Positions 23,691 to 35,555 of a DNA stretch of 64,000 nucleotides are shown piece by piece. Source of the DNA: Limnoperna fortunei (lineage: Eukaryota > Mollusca > Bivalvia > Mytilida > Modiolidae); assembly GCA_944474755.1 (NCBI GenBank), contig OX104115.1, positions 32,499,080-32,563,079 on the forward strand, in the 5' to 3' direction. The position numbers and the translations under genes were made by a program. The notes beneath the pieces were generated by a model, which did no database searches, was not told where the DNA came from, and saw nothing but the letters and a program-made list of their open reading frames with translations. Position 1 is the stretch's first letter; each line of letters starts with the position of its first letter.

Positions 23691-24660
23691 GCATGTAATC
23701 TGCCCTGGGAGCTAAATTTTAAGACATTTCCAATTCACTTATGTCGGCCTTTTACTAAGACTTACGTCATAAATAGTAACTGCAAATTAGACTCGACAAA
23801 GTTGATGACTTCAACCTTTCAAATTATCAACTTCTTGTTCATCGATAGCGACATTCCAGCAGCTCCTATGTATGGTGTAACTGATACATTATGCTAGATT
23901 CTGAGATTGGAATTCCGATTGTCTAGACTAGTTACTGTTTTGACTACTATGTTACTCAAACAATGGTTTGTTGTTTCTAGGTTGCAGCTATCCCTTCAGA
24001 ATTTCATCAACATGCCTGTACTGATCCTTCAGAAATCTATCTATCAGATACGATCAGACGTCTTTTTATGAGTCATAGGTAGTATCTGCTATTTCTGAAT
24101 TTGACTTTAGAGGACAATTAGTTTTTCGTCGGGTGTCTAATTAAAGGCAGGCATTGCTTACTCGTCCAAAAGAGCTTAGTGTAACCCTGGTTTTTGGGTT
24201 CGGGTTAGTGACTTTCGGTTTTTGTGCTTTTTGGTTTTGTTCCGTGTTGGATATGCTTGTCTAAAACGTTACAATTTGGATTAATTAATCGCTTTTGTTT
24301 GATAAAAGTTAGTTTTGACGATTCACCTTATGTATTAATTCCAAAACTGTTGACATTTTTTGACAAAGTGTACATTAATTGATCCACTTATTATAAAGTA
24401 TAATATTCGAAATAAAGCGGTAACCCGAACATTCATTCAACAAACAGTCACAACATCTGCTGTACAATAAAGGTATTGTACGGTTAGTAATAAAAAAGCC
24501 TAATGAAGCCTTTGTTCTCACCTATTTTGACTGAGATCTTCTTATTAGTATGGACTCAAACACAAACTACAAACTAAGCTCTTTGACAAGCGTTATGATG
24601 TCAACTTCTAGCTGTTAAATTGCTTTTGTTCATTGATATATAATCAGCTTCTCCGTATGA
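23691..24660 (+). pseudogene. Decayed LINE-type reverse transcriptase C-terminus
   Basis: The plus-strand reading at about 23770-23890 gives IINFLFIDSDIPAAPMYGV. It resembles a C-terminal block frequent in invertebrate retroelement proteins (VNFPFL, NIPAAPAYGVYISQL). Downstream, KQWFVVSRLQLSL corresponds to the following block. A second scrap (KLFDKRYDVNF, about 24580-24620) belongs to the same region. Stops and frameshifts are frequent. The element class is left open. Confidence 0.45.
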
Positions 24661-25407
24661 TCTCTACATTTCAAAACCCGTATTGCAACGACTGATAAAT
24701 GTTTATACTGCCATTTATTGAACGTATTCTTTTTGTTAAATATTACATTCATTTGATTCGTTTAATTTCGTCTATTTGTAGCGCATCTGCTGCTTACAAT
24801 ATATTACCAGAAACGATATTTTAAAAATATAATACACACCCTGTAGTAACAGATATAAACGTTAGGAAGAAATGAACTGATTCGTTTAATATTCCTAAAT
24901 ATTGACCACTTCTGGAATCATAAATACGTGACTTTTAAAACTTAATTGGTCCCTAATTTTGTTTATAAAAACCGTAATTCCGTGTTTGTGTATAAAAACT
25001 GAACAACCTAAACAAGTATCACGTAGTTTCCAATCCATAGGCAATAATACTTCAGTGACATTGTTATTTAGGCACGGGTGCTTTTTGACTTGTGCCATTA
25101 AGCACTGCTATTTGACTGTGTAATTTAGCATAATGTTGTCTGACCTTTTGTCATTTAGCTAGGTATTTTAAAAAGATGTGTTGATATTAAAGTGTTTAGT
25201 ATGCAATGGTGCTATTTGATTGCTTCCCATTATGGCAATTTTAATTTTAGGCTTGTGGATTTTTAATGTAAATCAGCAAAAGATTTTTTCCTCTTTATGT
25301 AAGGTGTTGTTGTTTCACTGTGAATAATGTCACTGTCATACGGTTTTTGATTCTTTTTTGACCATTTGGGTTTTCTACTTCCAACAATATTTTGTATTCT
25401 GTTCTAG
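24661..25407. other. Non-coding stretch, nothing recognised
   Basis: An ORF of 67 codons on the minus strand (24895-25098) has no recognisable domain, splice context or repeat match, and I do not call it. Confidence 0.35.
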
Positions 25408-25534
25408 TTCAGGCAAGGTTGGATACACAAAACTTGGAGGTGACATCATGTTCCACTACTACCAAGAAAATCGGCTCAACTGCTCTTCTCCATATATGTA
25501 CTTCAAACCTATTAAGAGCTCAATAAATGCTTGA
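25408..25534 (+). CDS. Possible orphan terminal exon
   Basis: A pyrimidine-rich acceptor (TTGTATTCTGTTCTAG) is followed by an open frame beginning SGKVGYTKLGGDIMFHYYQ, then ENRLNCSSPYMYFKP, ending in TGA at 25532. Amino-acid content and codon choice look like real protein. No partner exon was found upstream, and the family is not recognised. It could be the last exon of an unrecognised gene between the two Cys-rich copies, or a fragment left by an old rearrangement. Confidence 0.3.
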
Positions 25535-27480
25535 CAAATGCCAAACTTACTTCATTACTCCACACTTATCCGGTGGCTGTCACAATTTTCTGATACGAGT
25601 GCACGTGTCGACAGATCTAAATATTATTAGTTTGTTCGTTTTCAGTCTTTCACACGAACAATATGGGATTTATAGCGTCTTAAGGTTTGAAAATCAGATG
25701 CTATGACCTACTCTTTCTTTGCGTTTCATCTTTTTAGCCGACTTAATCATCCGTCATATGTGATGACCGATAATTTTATAGTAACGATAATGCTGCATAT
25801 GCATTTGTGCCATTCGTGTTTGTATGTTTGCTTTTGCAATAATCTCATTTCGTTTGAGCTTTTCTCCCTCTCTTTACTTTCCAATACGACGCTTCCCAGT
25901 TTGATTAATTTTGAGTTCCATATTACACATAAAGTTTCTTCTTACTTTTAAATCATAACTCAATGTGTCTTTTTTATCGGATAGGCATGAGAATTCTGTA
26001 AGTGATGTCGGCAATGTGTGACATATACAACTGTCAAAAATCTTTGTTTAAAGAGTTTTTTCTCAGAAATTCATGATTCAAACAGGCTAAAAGTTACTGG
26101 AATATTGTATAAGTCTAAAACCCACATATGGCCTTATACATCTAGTTATTTTGTTGTACATTTAGATCTCAAATAGTACTCCCCGCAAAATACAGAAGAT
26201 CATTCTGGGCATTAGAGAATCCCGGTGGTATACTAGCAAGCTATGTATTTCCCTACATTATCACCGCTTTATCAATATTCTACTTAGTAAAAATGGCGAC
26301 ATAGTATGTATACTAAATGGTCGGCAGACGATATATCTACAATCACAATGGAATATTTTTTTTAAATGAAACTATCAAAACCTACCAAAACTTCGAGCTT
26401 ATTCAAAAAATCTTTACTGGAAGTTAATTATTAAGATTGTTAAACCAGTATGATGAACTAAACTCTACATTTTACGTTATTGCACGTTAAAAGATGGTAA
26501 CATTTTAAAGCAACCCCAATAACAATAACTGCTTTATTCGCTAGGTGCTCCGTACAGCCGTAAGTTGAATATGTCGTTTTCAAGATAACTAAAGATGCAT
26601 CCAATCACGTGACTTATGGTATCAATAAATTTTATTTTACACACATTTCACAACGTACGGTTTTAAAATTTCATGTGAACGGTATAAAACTAGACCAACT
26701 TCCATAAAGTTATGTTTAGTGTGAGCTTTTGCAATTTAATTTAATGCTGTAAAAATGGGACCAACACTTAAATCTGTAAATTTGATTGTGTAATTAGTGA
26801 GTCAAATAAAACTACTCGGCTTTTGAGTATGTACAGGGCCTAGCTATAAGAAGTGCTTTCTGAAAAGTTGATTTGACGGACGGACACACATTCATCATTT
26901 GTGTCCTTAGATAACATGAAACTATAAATCATTATTTCAGTGTCTGTTTGAATTATAACCAACAAGTCATACCATATCATGCGTCATTCCATTATCAACT
27001 CCCTTTTGAATGCCATTAAGAGGATGGAAGAATTTCATAATATTCTCTGTTTGTTCAATACATGTGGCGAAATATAAAAATCAAATATAGCATTCTTTTC
27101 CATGTCGGTTTTGATGGTGATTGGGACAATATAAGCAGAACGGAGAAAAAAACTATGGGAAAAGTAGAAATATGAAACCGAAGCAGGTAATAATATTCAA
27201 AATGCACATGAACTTATGTTAATTAAAATTAGATACAGCTATAATAGCAAATGCGATTGAATTCAAAATGTTTGAAGTATCTTTGTTACCTGTGCTTTAT
27301 CTACGATCAACTATTACCGAACATGTTATCTAGTGCAACGTAGATCATGATCGAAAAATTATTTTAAAAATCCTGTTCTTTTTAAGGCATACGGGATGAC
27401 AAGTTAACCCACAATGTTGTCAGTCGATCAAACGTATCCTGTTTATTAAACGCGTATTAAAACGTACGACGAACCACTTT
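25535..27480. other. Intergenic stretch, nothing recognised
   Basis: AT-rich sequence without recognisable exons. From about 27380 it aligns with the upstream region of Cys-rich copy 1 (GGGATGACAAGTTAACC against GGATGACAAATAAACC), marking the left end of the duplicated unit. Confidence 0.45.
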
Positions 27481-27552
27481 AACAGTGTAAATAACACCAA
27501 ACGTTTTAAGTTCCTATCATCCACAGTTGGATACTAATAGAATATTTCTGAA

Positions 27553-27589
27553 ATGGGTTTGAAACCTAACTGTTATCTAGAATTTGCAG
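27553..27589 (+). CDS. Cys-rich copy 2, exon 1
   Basis: ATGGGTTTGAAACC start, donor GCAG/GTAATT, phase 1. Same length (37 bp) as exon 1 of copy 1. Confidence 0.75.
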
Positions 27590-30500
27590 GTAATTATAAT
27601 ATGACCATTTGTGTATTGTTGTTTTGATATGCGTCATTTAGTCATGTTGTTTTGTTGTTGTTGTTTTTTGTCATTCACAAGAAATATGATCTCAGCTGTT
27701 ACTTTCATTTCCAATATTGATTCAAATATGCATCTCGCGTCTTATTTCTTGCATAGAAATAAATTATTGTCTTCAATTATTTTTTTTTTTGGTATACAAT
27801 TGTATAAAATTAAAACATACTTTGTTAATATACTTTGTCGTTTAAAATCGATAAAATGTATTGGTAATTTAACCAGTGTCAAGCATTTCCACAGTAAGAT
27901 GTGCCGCAATAAGGTTATCCTTCAATTAAATATGTCGATACGTCGGACTGCGAATAGGACACCAAATATAAAGCTAGAGCGCACATTTAATAATGTGATA
28001 TTTCATTTATATATGTCATTTCACTATTAACTAATACTATGTGACAAATGTTCCGCATTACCTTGGTTAAAAGAAAGCATTTAATATTCTTTTTTATTCT
28101 CAGGCATTAGATCGTAAAAATATACATCAATTTACTAATATTTTTTAGTCATTGTCGTCTGCATAATATGGCAGCTGCCGATTTTTGTCCAATCTGCGCC
28201 AACTGTGGAGAACAAAAGTCCCAGTTGTACAGAATGTTGCAGCTTTATTGCCTGCATGAAGTTTGATCACAATTTTTTTGTTCAAGCCAGCAAAGAAACT
28301 AATTTTATGGATCAGCTGTGCAGGTAAGAAACTTCATTAAGTGAAGTTTCCTCTGCAGTTATGCGGCTAAGGTAGCTAGTCATGTCACTATAAAGTAGTT
28401 TTGACCAGGTATTCCGGATTTCAAAAAATTATATCGGAGATATACAAAAGGAGCATAAGCTGGCTCAAACGCGGTTAGCAGTTTTATATTGTCAGGCAAA
28501 AACCACCGCAGTGACACAGTAACGTTGAAGATAGTTATAATATGATATATACTCAGGTATAGTCATAATAAAATCAGGAGTCATTTGTGTCACAAACATT
28601 TTTACGGTCAACCAAATCTTGATGACGACCGCAAAATTTTCTAGGTGATGACATTCTGTCACCGTGAATACCTGTTCACGTAGCGTTTTTGTCAGCAGAC
28701 AACCGCTATCAAGAAAAAATAGAATAAGGATCATGAAAAAGAATACGAATAGAAGATACAGTCTTTTCTGTACATGAACTGTTGGAAGATGTATACTCCA
28801 TATGCACGTGGCTCTGTTATGTGGGCAGACACAAGTGAAAAGAATTCACAATAGGAAAATTAAAATCATCCATTTTGTCGTAAATTTAGTTTTTTTTAGA
28901 CTTTCATTGTCAATGTCTGAATGCAGGTACAGGTATTCGGATGACCTAGCTATCTTTGTAGTGCACTTAATTTTAAGTTGAGTTTCGAATTATTTAATGT
29001 ACGAATCAGATTTTAATTAAATGCAATTGTAACCTTTTACAAAAGTGAAATGAAACCAGTGGTTGTACACGATCCCTAAATTTACATTATAGAAGACTGT
29101 GCATTCCTTTAAAAAGCACATACATTTCTTGCAGAAATTTAGACAATGCAACAGCACTTTGTTTTTCACCGGCTATTCTAAGTGACTGCGTATACGTAAA
29201 ACGAATAATAGAAGCATTTCCAAATCAAGCAAATCAAATTGGTGAGAATTTAAAAGCAGCATGTGAAAAGAAAAAATGTAAGTAAATGTTATATTTTAAA
29301 AGTTAATTATTTTATAAAATAGTAGAAGAGCCATTTGTTTAATATTAAAATTATCATACAACTACCATGTGGATGCCTGCGACTGCGTCAGACATCACAA
29401 CAGGATGTATTCAACGGAAACAAATCTGGTTACAGATATCTTTTGGTCAATGACTGACATGCACTTACCTAAACGAAATTATTTCGCATGCCCTATCATT
29501 GTATATTATTTAATCATTAGACTTCAAACTAACTTATAGGATATTTTACGTATCAACAATTTAAGCATTAGTAATCAGGTTGAACAGTTTAATAAACCAA
29601 GTTAAGGGCCTTTTTCGATTTTTTATTAGCGACACACACAGTCACTGAACTTTTATTGGTCATCGCCGCTATCTTGTAACAGGTTAACCTTGTCAAATAA
29701 TGTTTTAGTTAAACTACACAAATTCACTTGCAAATTCGTATTTAAATGTCGCTGTTAAAGTGAAACAAATATAACAATGGCTTATCAAGGTTCTTCCTGT
29801 TTTGTCATTTGATGCATTATACAGACGTAAATTGTTTTGGCAATGAGTCACGGTTAAGCAGAAAAACGTAATCGTTTTAATACTTAATGTATTGTTTGGA
29901 TGCATTAGTGGCGGAACTTATAACAGTTACGTAGGTTGTTCAAAATTCGACCAAGTACAAGACAACATAAAGTAAACTGAAGTTCCAAACTAATACGAAT
30001 TGACACATTACATGATAATTTTTAATAAAAATTATTTCATAGATATATATAATATTTCTATGTATATAATTTATTTTATGTAATTTTATAATACCGTTGT
30101 TTTTTTCTTTAAACAAGATTTTGCAGAAGTGCAAAACATTTCGCTGTGCATAATTGCCAGCGGTTTTGGTGGTGACGTTTTAAATAGATGCACAAAACAG
30201 TACATGGAAAGCCTGAAAGACCCCAAGGCCGATGTTTGCGAGTAAGTTTTTTTGGTTTATTATACAATGCACTGCCCTTAATGAACTAAATTTGTTATTA
30301 TGGAAAATAAAATATTTTTATGCTGTTTGATATTTGTTACAAGCGCAACTACAAAGAAGATTAAGAGACAAATAACGGTGTTAAAGGTTCTGTCTGGAAT
30401 TGTATCATAATCTTTCGTTAAATCACGAAAAATCATTTTGTTAAAAAGTCTGAATAAATTAAAATTTCTGCTTTCTATTAAAGGACAATAAAGACACTCA

Positions 30501-30625
30501 ACACTTGTGTAGTCGTAGTGATGACAGTAACAAAGTGTGTTGACACTAACTCGGAATTGTACAGAGAAGTCATAAAAAGCCAACACAACCCTTTGTGTGA
30601 CAAGACGTCCGATATTTCTACATAA
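27553..30625 (+). CDS. Secreted Cys-rich protein, copy 2 (five exons, 206 aa)
   Basis: Tandem paralogue of the gene at 16399-21864 and of the same unrecognised family. Exons are 27553-27589, 28149-28323, 29135-29277, 30118-30241 and 30484-30625 (621 bp, in frame, TAA stop); all introns are GT-AG and all phases match copy 1. It starts MGLKPNCYLEFA and continues VIVVCIIWQLPIFVQS as a signal peptide, probably cut before APTVEN. Fourteen cysteines follow, an even number that would allow seven disulfides. The block order is CTECC, MDQLC, CFSPAILSDC, KKYFAE, SLKDPKADVC, TLNTC, TVTKC, NPLC. Introns are shorter than in copy 1 and largely repeat-free. The TATA motif of copy 1 is absent. Possible poly(A) signals AATAAA lie at 30731 and 30743. 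No frame damage is seen, so it is probably active. Confidence 0.8.
28149..28323 (+). CDS. Cys-rich copy 2, exon 2
   Basis: Acceptor TATTTTTTAG, donor CAG/GTAAGA. An in-frame stop lies just upstream, so translation must enter through the splice. It is two codons longer than in copy 1. Confidence 0.8.
29135..29277 (+). CDS. Cys-rich copy 2, exon 3
   Basis: Acceptor CATTTCTTGCAG, donor GTAAGT. It encodes ALCFSPAILSDC and the segment to EKKK. Confidence 0.85.
30118..30241 (+). CDS. Cys-rich copy 2, exon 4
   Basis: Acceptor CTTTAAACAAG, donor GTAAGT. It encodes YFAEVQNISLC, VLNRC and SLKDPKADVC. Confidence 0.85.
30484..30625 (+). CDS. Cys-rich copy 2, exon 5
   Basis: Acceptor CTATTAAAG. It encodes TLNTC, TVTKC, NSELYR, NPLCDKTSDIST and TAA. 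Confidence 0.85.
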
Positions 30626-30730
30626 ATTCATTTAAATATTTCGTATTCAGATTTTCACATTATTAATTTTATATTTCTTTACATTAGATTCTATTGAAAT
30701 ATTTTTTATTGATCAAGGGTTATCTAACTA

Positions 30731-30736
30731 AATAAA
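30731..30736 (+). terminator. Poly(A) signal of Cys-rich copy 2
   Basis: AATAAA 105 bp after the stop, with a second one at 30743. Confidence 0.35.
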
Positions 30737-30940
30737 TAGAGCAATAAACTGTTTCAATAGCAGCAGGCAATCCGCTGCACACAATTAGAATACCAACATG
30801 CTACATATCTAATAAACAAGTAGATTGGGTCGACTGTCTGTAGTCTTGGTAACAGTACCCATCTGAAACAACAATTATTTTGTATTTGCCATTGATGAAA
30901 AACAATGTACAAACCGAAGGAGAACATCAGATCTGTATCA

Positions 30941-30985
30941 TACGAAAGCCCAGAAGGCTCATTCGAGATTCAAGAATCGAAATTC
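30941..30985. repeat. Lone end of the TTCGAA inverted-repeat element
   Basis: TACGAAAGCCCAGAAGG followed by CTCATTCGAGATTC matches the end of the element at 4752-5997. The other end was not found nearby. Confidence 0.6.
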
Positions 30986-31097
30986 TATCATGAGATTTTT
31001 TATAACATACCACTTTTGATTTCTTTAAACTATCACTTAGAAACCGTTTCTAGTCAGGTATCAAATGACATTCGAAAAAACCCTTTTGAAACGAATT

Positions 31098-31364
31098 CAG
31101 CATTTGATATGTTCCTATTTATCCCATTGTCGTAAACAAGGAACATATTTTTTGAAAAGCTCAAACGTTTTTAAATTAGATGAAAAAATCCTATCCGTAG
31201 TTTCGATAGTACAAAACGTCGCATTAATAACAACAAAAACTTAATAAACATCACGAGACAGCAAAGGCATCTAGATTCAACGAATTGTGACTGGTTATTG
31301 CTATTTAATGACGTTTGAGCTTTCCAAAAATATTTCCCTATAAATAGGAACATATCAAATGCTG
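31098..31364. repeat. Fold-back with 24-bp perfect arms
   Basis: 31098-31121 and 31341-31364 are perfect inverted copies that include CATTTGATATGTTCC. Weaker inner complementarity (AAAAGCTCAAACGT against ACGTTTGAGCTTT) extends the arms. The right arm runs directly into the 66-bp tandem array. Confidence 0.7.
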
Positions 31365-31700
31365 ACTTAATCCACCAGCTTGAAGACCACATGACATCAC
31401 CAGCTGCACGCATAATAGAAACAAATGCTGACTTAATCCACCAGCTTGAAGACCACATGACATCACCAGCTGCACGCATAATAGAAACAAATGCTGACTT
31501 AATCCACCAGCTTGAAGACCACATGACATCACCAGCTGCACGCATAATAGGAACATATCAAATGCTGACTTAATCCACCAGCTTGAAGGCCATATGACAT
31601 CACCAGCTGCACGCATAATAGGAACATATCAAAAGCTGACTAAATCCACCAGCTTCAAGACCACATGACATCATCAGCTGCACGCAAACCATTTGATCGA
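31361..31700. repeat. 66-71-bp minisatellite, five copies
   Basis: Units starting GCTGACTTAATCCACCAGC recur at 31361, 31427, 31493, 31564 and 31635. The first periods are 66 bp, the later ones 71 bp because of an inserted GAACATATC-type stretch. Since 66 is a multiple of three, long repetitive ORFs appear on both strands; they are by-products and not genes. Confidence 0.85.
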
Positions 31701-32146
31701 TTTGTCATTGCATCTCATTCTAATTCAAGCCTTGTTTTTCAAATGCTCGTAAGTTGTTGATGTTTTTGACATTTATGATAGAAAGCAGTATAATTTCTGA
31801 TAGAACCAGGAGAACAGGACAGGATTCCTTTCAAAATAGCAATAACTAGTCAAAATTCGTTTATAACACGCCGTTTCAAGGGCTAATTCATCGTTAACCC
31901 CGTCTTTCGTTTCCCAATCAGAAGTAAGTTACGCGTGGTTTCCTTAAAATATAAACTAAAGTGAAAAAGAAACTAAACATTTTGTAAATATAATATAACA
32001 AACGCGAATCAATGGTAGTAAGTTTAATTATGTGTCACATGAAATTCAAAATATTTGTTGAAAAGTGACAGATCAAATTACACATTTGCCACCCTTACAC
32101 TGTTTAAAAAAACGTGTGTATTACATTATACACAAATCCGCGGATT
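31701..32146. other. Non-coding stretch, nothing recognised
   Basis: No exon, repeat or RNA gene was recognised. Confidence 0.4.
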
Positions 32147-32300
32147 TGACCGAGGGGTCTACACCGCTGGAAATAGTGCAGGCGATTTGGTGCCACAGTG
32201 TCACAACGGGGCGAGTTCGATTCCCGCTGAGGGTAAGCAAAACTTTGCCAGTGTTAAAAATCTAATTTTAACAGTGTTGGTCTTAGTTTGTAGATTATTC
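32147..32300 (+). repeat. tRNA-like SINE head of a second family
   Basis: GACCGAGGGGTCTACACCGCTGG, then GTGCCACAGTGTCACAACGG and a B-box-like GAGTTCGATTCCCGCTGA at about 32213-32230. It resembles a polymerase III promoter but lacks tRNA cloverleaf spacing. It differs from the main SINE family of the window. Confidence 0.45.
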
Positions 32301-32648
32301 AAACCCATGTAGATTCAACACAAACATGATAATGTTTATGATTATAACTCATTATGTATGCAGTAAAACAATGTTTATGGTTTTTATGAATTATGTTTTT
32401 TGTTGCTGTTCTCATACCATTTAAGACACATGTGTATGCAAAGGTCAAGAACTAGTACAAGTTTTTGGGTGTTTTCATTCTGTCCGACGTGTTTTCGTCA
32501 TGTATTTCATGTCCAATTTTTAAAAAAGTACAAATGCTACAAACTCAGACCACCTTTTCATATATTTTTCAGTATATAAAATCAAATAAAAATATGTTTA
32601 TTACTTGCACTTATATATATTGATACATTAAGCTACAAGATAATATAA

Positions 32649-32788
32649 GTTATATACGTTCATATCCGTAGATATGGAGATTTTAACAACTGAAGTGCCC
32701 CAAGTACGCCCTGAGGCGAAGCCGAAGGGTGTACAGGGGTGCTGAAGGTGTTCAAATCTCCATATCTACGGATATGAACGTATATAAC
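32649..32788. repeat. Fold-back element (MITE-like)
   Basis: GTTATATACGTTCATATCCG with TAGATATGGAGATT at the left is inverted at the right (32755-32788). The ~70-bp loop contains CCCTGAGGCGAAGCCGAAGGG, itself a small hairpin. Confidence 0.7.
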
Positions 32789-33079
32789 GAATTTATCCCG
32801 GGTATTAGTTTAAAATAATAGATTTTTAGGTACTTTGTCAACGCAATGGCGGACGTTAAAGTGACGTTTTCATGATTATCAAAGGAAGTTTGATTGAAAT
32901 TTGATAAAAATGAGGCTGTTTTACAAGTTGTAGGGTACTACCTTTGGTAGAACCCTACAGTTCCTGAAAAAGAATAGTTTTTTGTTGGATTCAAACAGAT
33001 GTTTAAGAAATAAATTTTGGCGCTGAATATTGGTTTTGTAAAGACGTGTAACAATCAAATTCCAGGAATAATACCGATA

Positions 33080-35555
33080 CGGGGATAATACATTATATTT
33101 ATGTTCAAAACTAGAAATATCAGCCGCGCTTAACGAAATTGAAATATTTGGTTCTGTAGCTGGTCTAAAGCTTAATAGAAGCAAAGCAGTTTGGATAGGG
33201 AGGCTTAAACATTGCAAGGACAATGTAGAAGGAATAAATTGGGAAGAAAGTGCTATAAAAACTTTATGTATGTACTTTGGACATAATAAACTCGAATGCG
33301 ATAAACTAAATTGGGAAAGAAAAATTCAGCAAATAGAAATTATGCTTCATTCTTGGGAAAAAAGAAATCTGTCAATGATTGGGAAAATATCGATATCAAA
33401 GTCATTATTTTACCACAACTTACATTTCTAGCAAGTTCCAGTTCGGTCCCACATAAATATAAAAAAGAAATTGAATCGTGTTGTCTTAAATTTTTTTGGA
33501 AAGGAAAACAAGATGAAGTCAAAAGAAGCACAATTACTAACAAGTACGAAAAAGGGGGTTAAATATGATAGACTTCGATAGTTATTTTCAATCACTTAAA
33601 GCATCATGGGTAAAAAGACTTATAAACGGAAAGTTCGCAAATCGGAATATTATTCCAGCAAAATATTGCCGGAAATTCGGAAAAGATTGGCTAATTTTTA
33701 ACATGAACATAGACACCATTAAAAACCTTCCAAATCATGATCAAATTCCCGATTTTTACAGAGATGTAATTGCGTGTTGTATTAAAACCGGTGGAGGACA
33801 AGTAGGAACACCAAAATCTTTTAAAGATATAAGAAAACAAATCATTTGGGGAAAAAAATTTATTAAAAATGGCCAAAACTATTATTTTTCATAACTGGAT
33901 AAACAGCGGGCTAATATTCATAAATGATATTATAGATAAAGAAGGCAAGGTGTCGAGTACTTTCATTTTTCAAAAATTAAATACAAAGACAAATTGGATT
34001 TCTGAATTCACTTAAAGCATCATGGGTAAAAAGACTTATAAACGGAAAGTTCGCAAATTGGAATATTATTCCAGCAAAATATTTCCGGAAATTCGGAAAA
34101 GATTGGCTAATTTTTAACATGAACGTAGACACCATTAAAAACCTTCCAAATTATGATCAAATTCCCGATTTTTACAGAGATGTAATTGCGTGTTGTATTA
34201 AAACCGGTGGAGGACAAGTAGGAACACCAAAATCCTTTAAAGATATAAGAAAACAAATCATTTGGGGAAATTTTTTTATTAAAAATGGCCAAAAAACTAT
34301 TATTTTTCATAACTGGATAAACAGCGGGCTAATATTCATAAATGATATTATAGATAAAGAAGGCAAGGTGTCGAGTACTTTCATTTTTCAAAAATTAAAT
34401 ACAAAGACAAATTGGATTTCTGAATTCACTTAAAGCATCATGGGTAAAAAGACTTATAAACGGAAAGTTCGCAAATTGGAATATTATTCCAGCAAAATAT
34501 TTCCGGAAATTCGGAAAAGATTGGCTAATTTTTAACATGAACATAGACACCATTAAAAACCTTCCAAATCATGATCAAATTCCCGATTTTTACAGAGATG
34601 TAATTGTGTGTTGTATTAAAACCGGTGGAGGACAAGTAGGAACACCAAAATCTTTTAAAGATATAAGAAAACAAATCATTTGGGGAAATAAATTTATTCA
34701 AAATGGCCAAAAACTATTACTTTTCATAACTGGATAAACAGCGGGCTAATATTCATAAATGATATTATAGATAAAGAAGGCAAGGTGTCGAGTACTTTCA
34801 TTTTTCAAAAATTAAATACTAAGACAAATTGGATTTCTGAATTCTCTACTTTAAAAAAAGAAATTCCAAAACATTGGAGATCGTTGTTAACTGACAACAA
34901 TTCTATTTATACTACTGTCAACTTTTAAGAAAAAATAAAATGATATGGAATTCGCAATGTGTCGACCCAAATCACCTGAATAATAAATCTTTTTATTTAT
35001 CATTAATCGATTTTAAAAATACTGAACCCGTCGGTGTCAAAAAATAGGTAAAACATTCACAGTTTGAAGAAAAACCAAATATGTCAGAAGTTTATAAATT
35101 TATTTTCTATTTTTTACAGGAAAATAAATTTAAAGTTTTTCGATGGAAATTACTACAATTTATTCTTCCAACAAAAACATTGCTTAAGGTGTGGAAAATT
35201 ACTGAATCAAGTTTATGTAACTATTGTCAAATGGAAGAAGATTATAAACATTTTTTATAACATGTAAATATTTATCACCATTTTGGAATCAAGTTAAACA
35301 ATTTTTGAAACAAAACAAATTCGAAATAAACATAACTCGGAATTATTTAGTGTTTGGATACAAATTGTTTGATGAGACATATTAAGACTTCAACTATGTT
35401 CTATCAATCTTAGCTTTTTCTATATATAAAGCTTATTATGTGTCAGAACAAAAAACAAAAATAATAGACGTGTATGATTTATTCGTCTGTGAGTTGCAAT
35501 CAAGTTTAAATAATTACATGAAAAAATATACTAGCAATTTGATTAAAATTTTTTA
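33080..35555 (+). pseudogene. 5'-truncated LINE (L1/Tx1-like) reverse transcriptase C-terminus with internal triplication
   Basis: Broken frames on the plus strand follow the end of an L1/Tx1-type ORF2: DNTLYLCSKLE (YADD block remnant), IFGSVAGLKLNRSK, WEKRNLSMIGKISISKSL, LKFFWKGKQDEVKR, then SLKASWVKRLI. Near 35130-35280 comes FRWKLLQFILPTKTLLKVWK followed by a CNYC...EDYKHFFITC zinc-knuckle-like motif. The part from 33593 to about 34850 is present three times in tandem. Stops and frameshifts are present. The 5' end is lost at about 33080. Confidence 0.7.
33593..34850 (+). repeat. 417-bp tandem triplication inside the LINE
   Basis: Copies begin with CACTTAAAGCATCATGGG at 33593, 34009 and 34427 (periods 416 and 418). 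Only the last copy continues into the downstream LINE sequence (GAATTCTCTACTTT instead of GAATTCACTTAAAG). Copies differ by a handful of substitutions and 1-3-bp indels, which points to a recent event. Confidence 0.85.

Noticed and set aside
24895..25098. 67-codon minus-strand ORF starting MAQVKKHPC
   Set aside because: No recognisable family, repeat or splice support; too short to call alone.
27611..28030. 139-codon ORF upstream of Cys-rich exon 2
   Set aside because: It lies in intron 1 of copy 2, has no counterpart in copy 1 and reads as AT-rich chance sequence.
28492..28734. 80-codon minus-strand ORF in intron 2 of Cys-rich copy 2
   Set aside because: Protein-like in places, but no domain, no splice context and no match in copy 1.
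31171..31616. ORFs of 92-124 codons with 22-residue repeats
   Set aside because: The 66-bp minisatellite period is divisible by three, so any frame without a stop stays open; both strands show it.
32147..32235. tRNA gene
   Set aside because: B-box-like element present but spacing and stems do not make a cloverleaf; a SINE head fits better.
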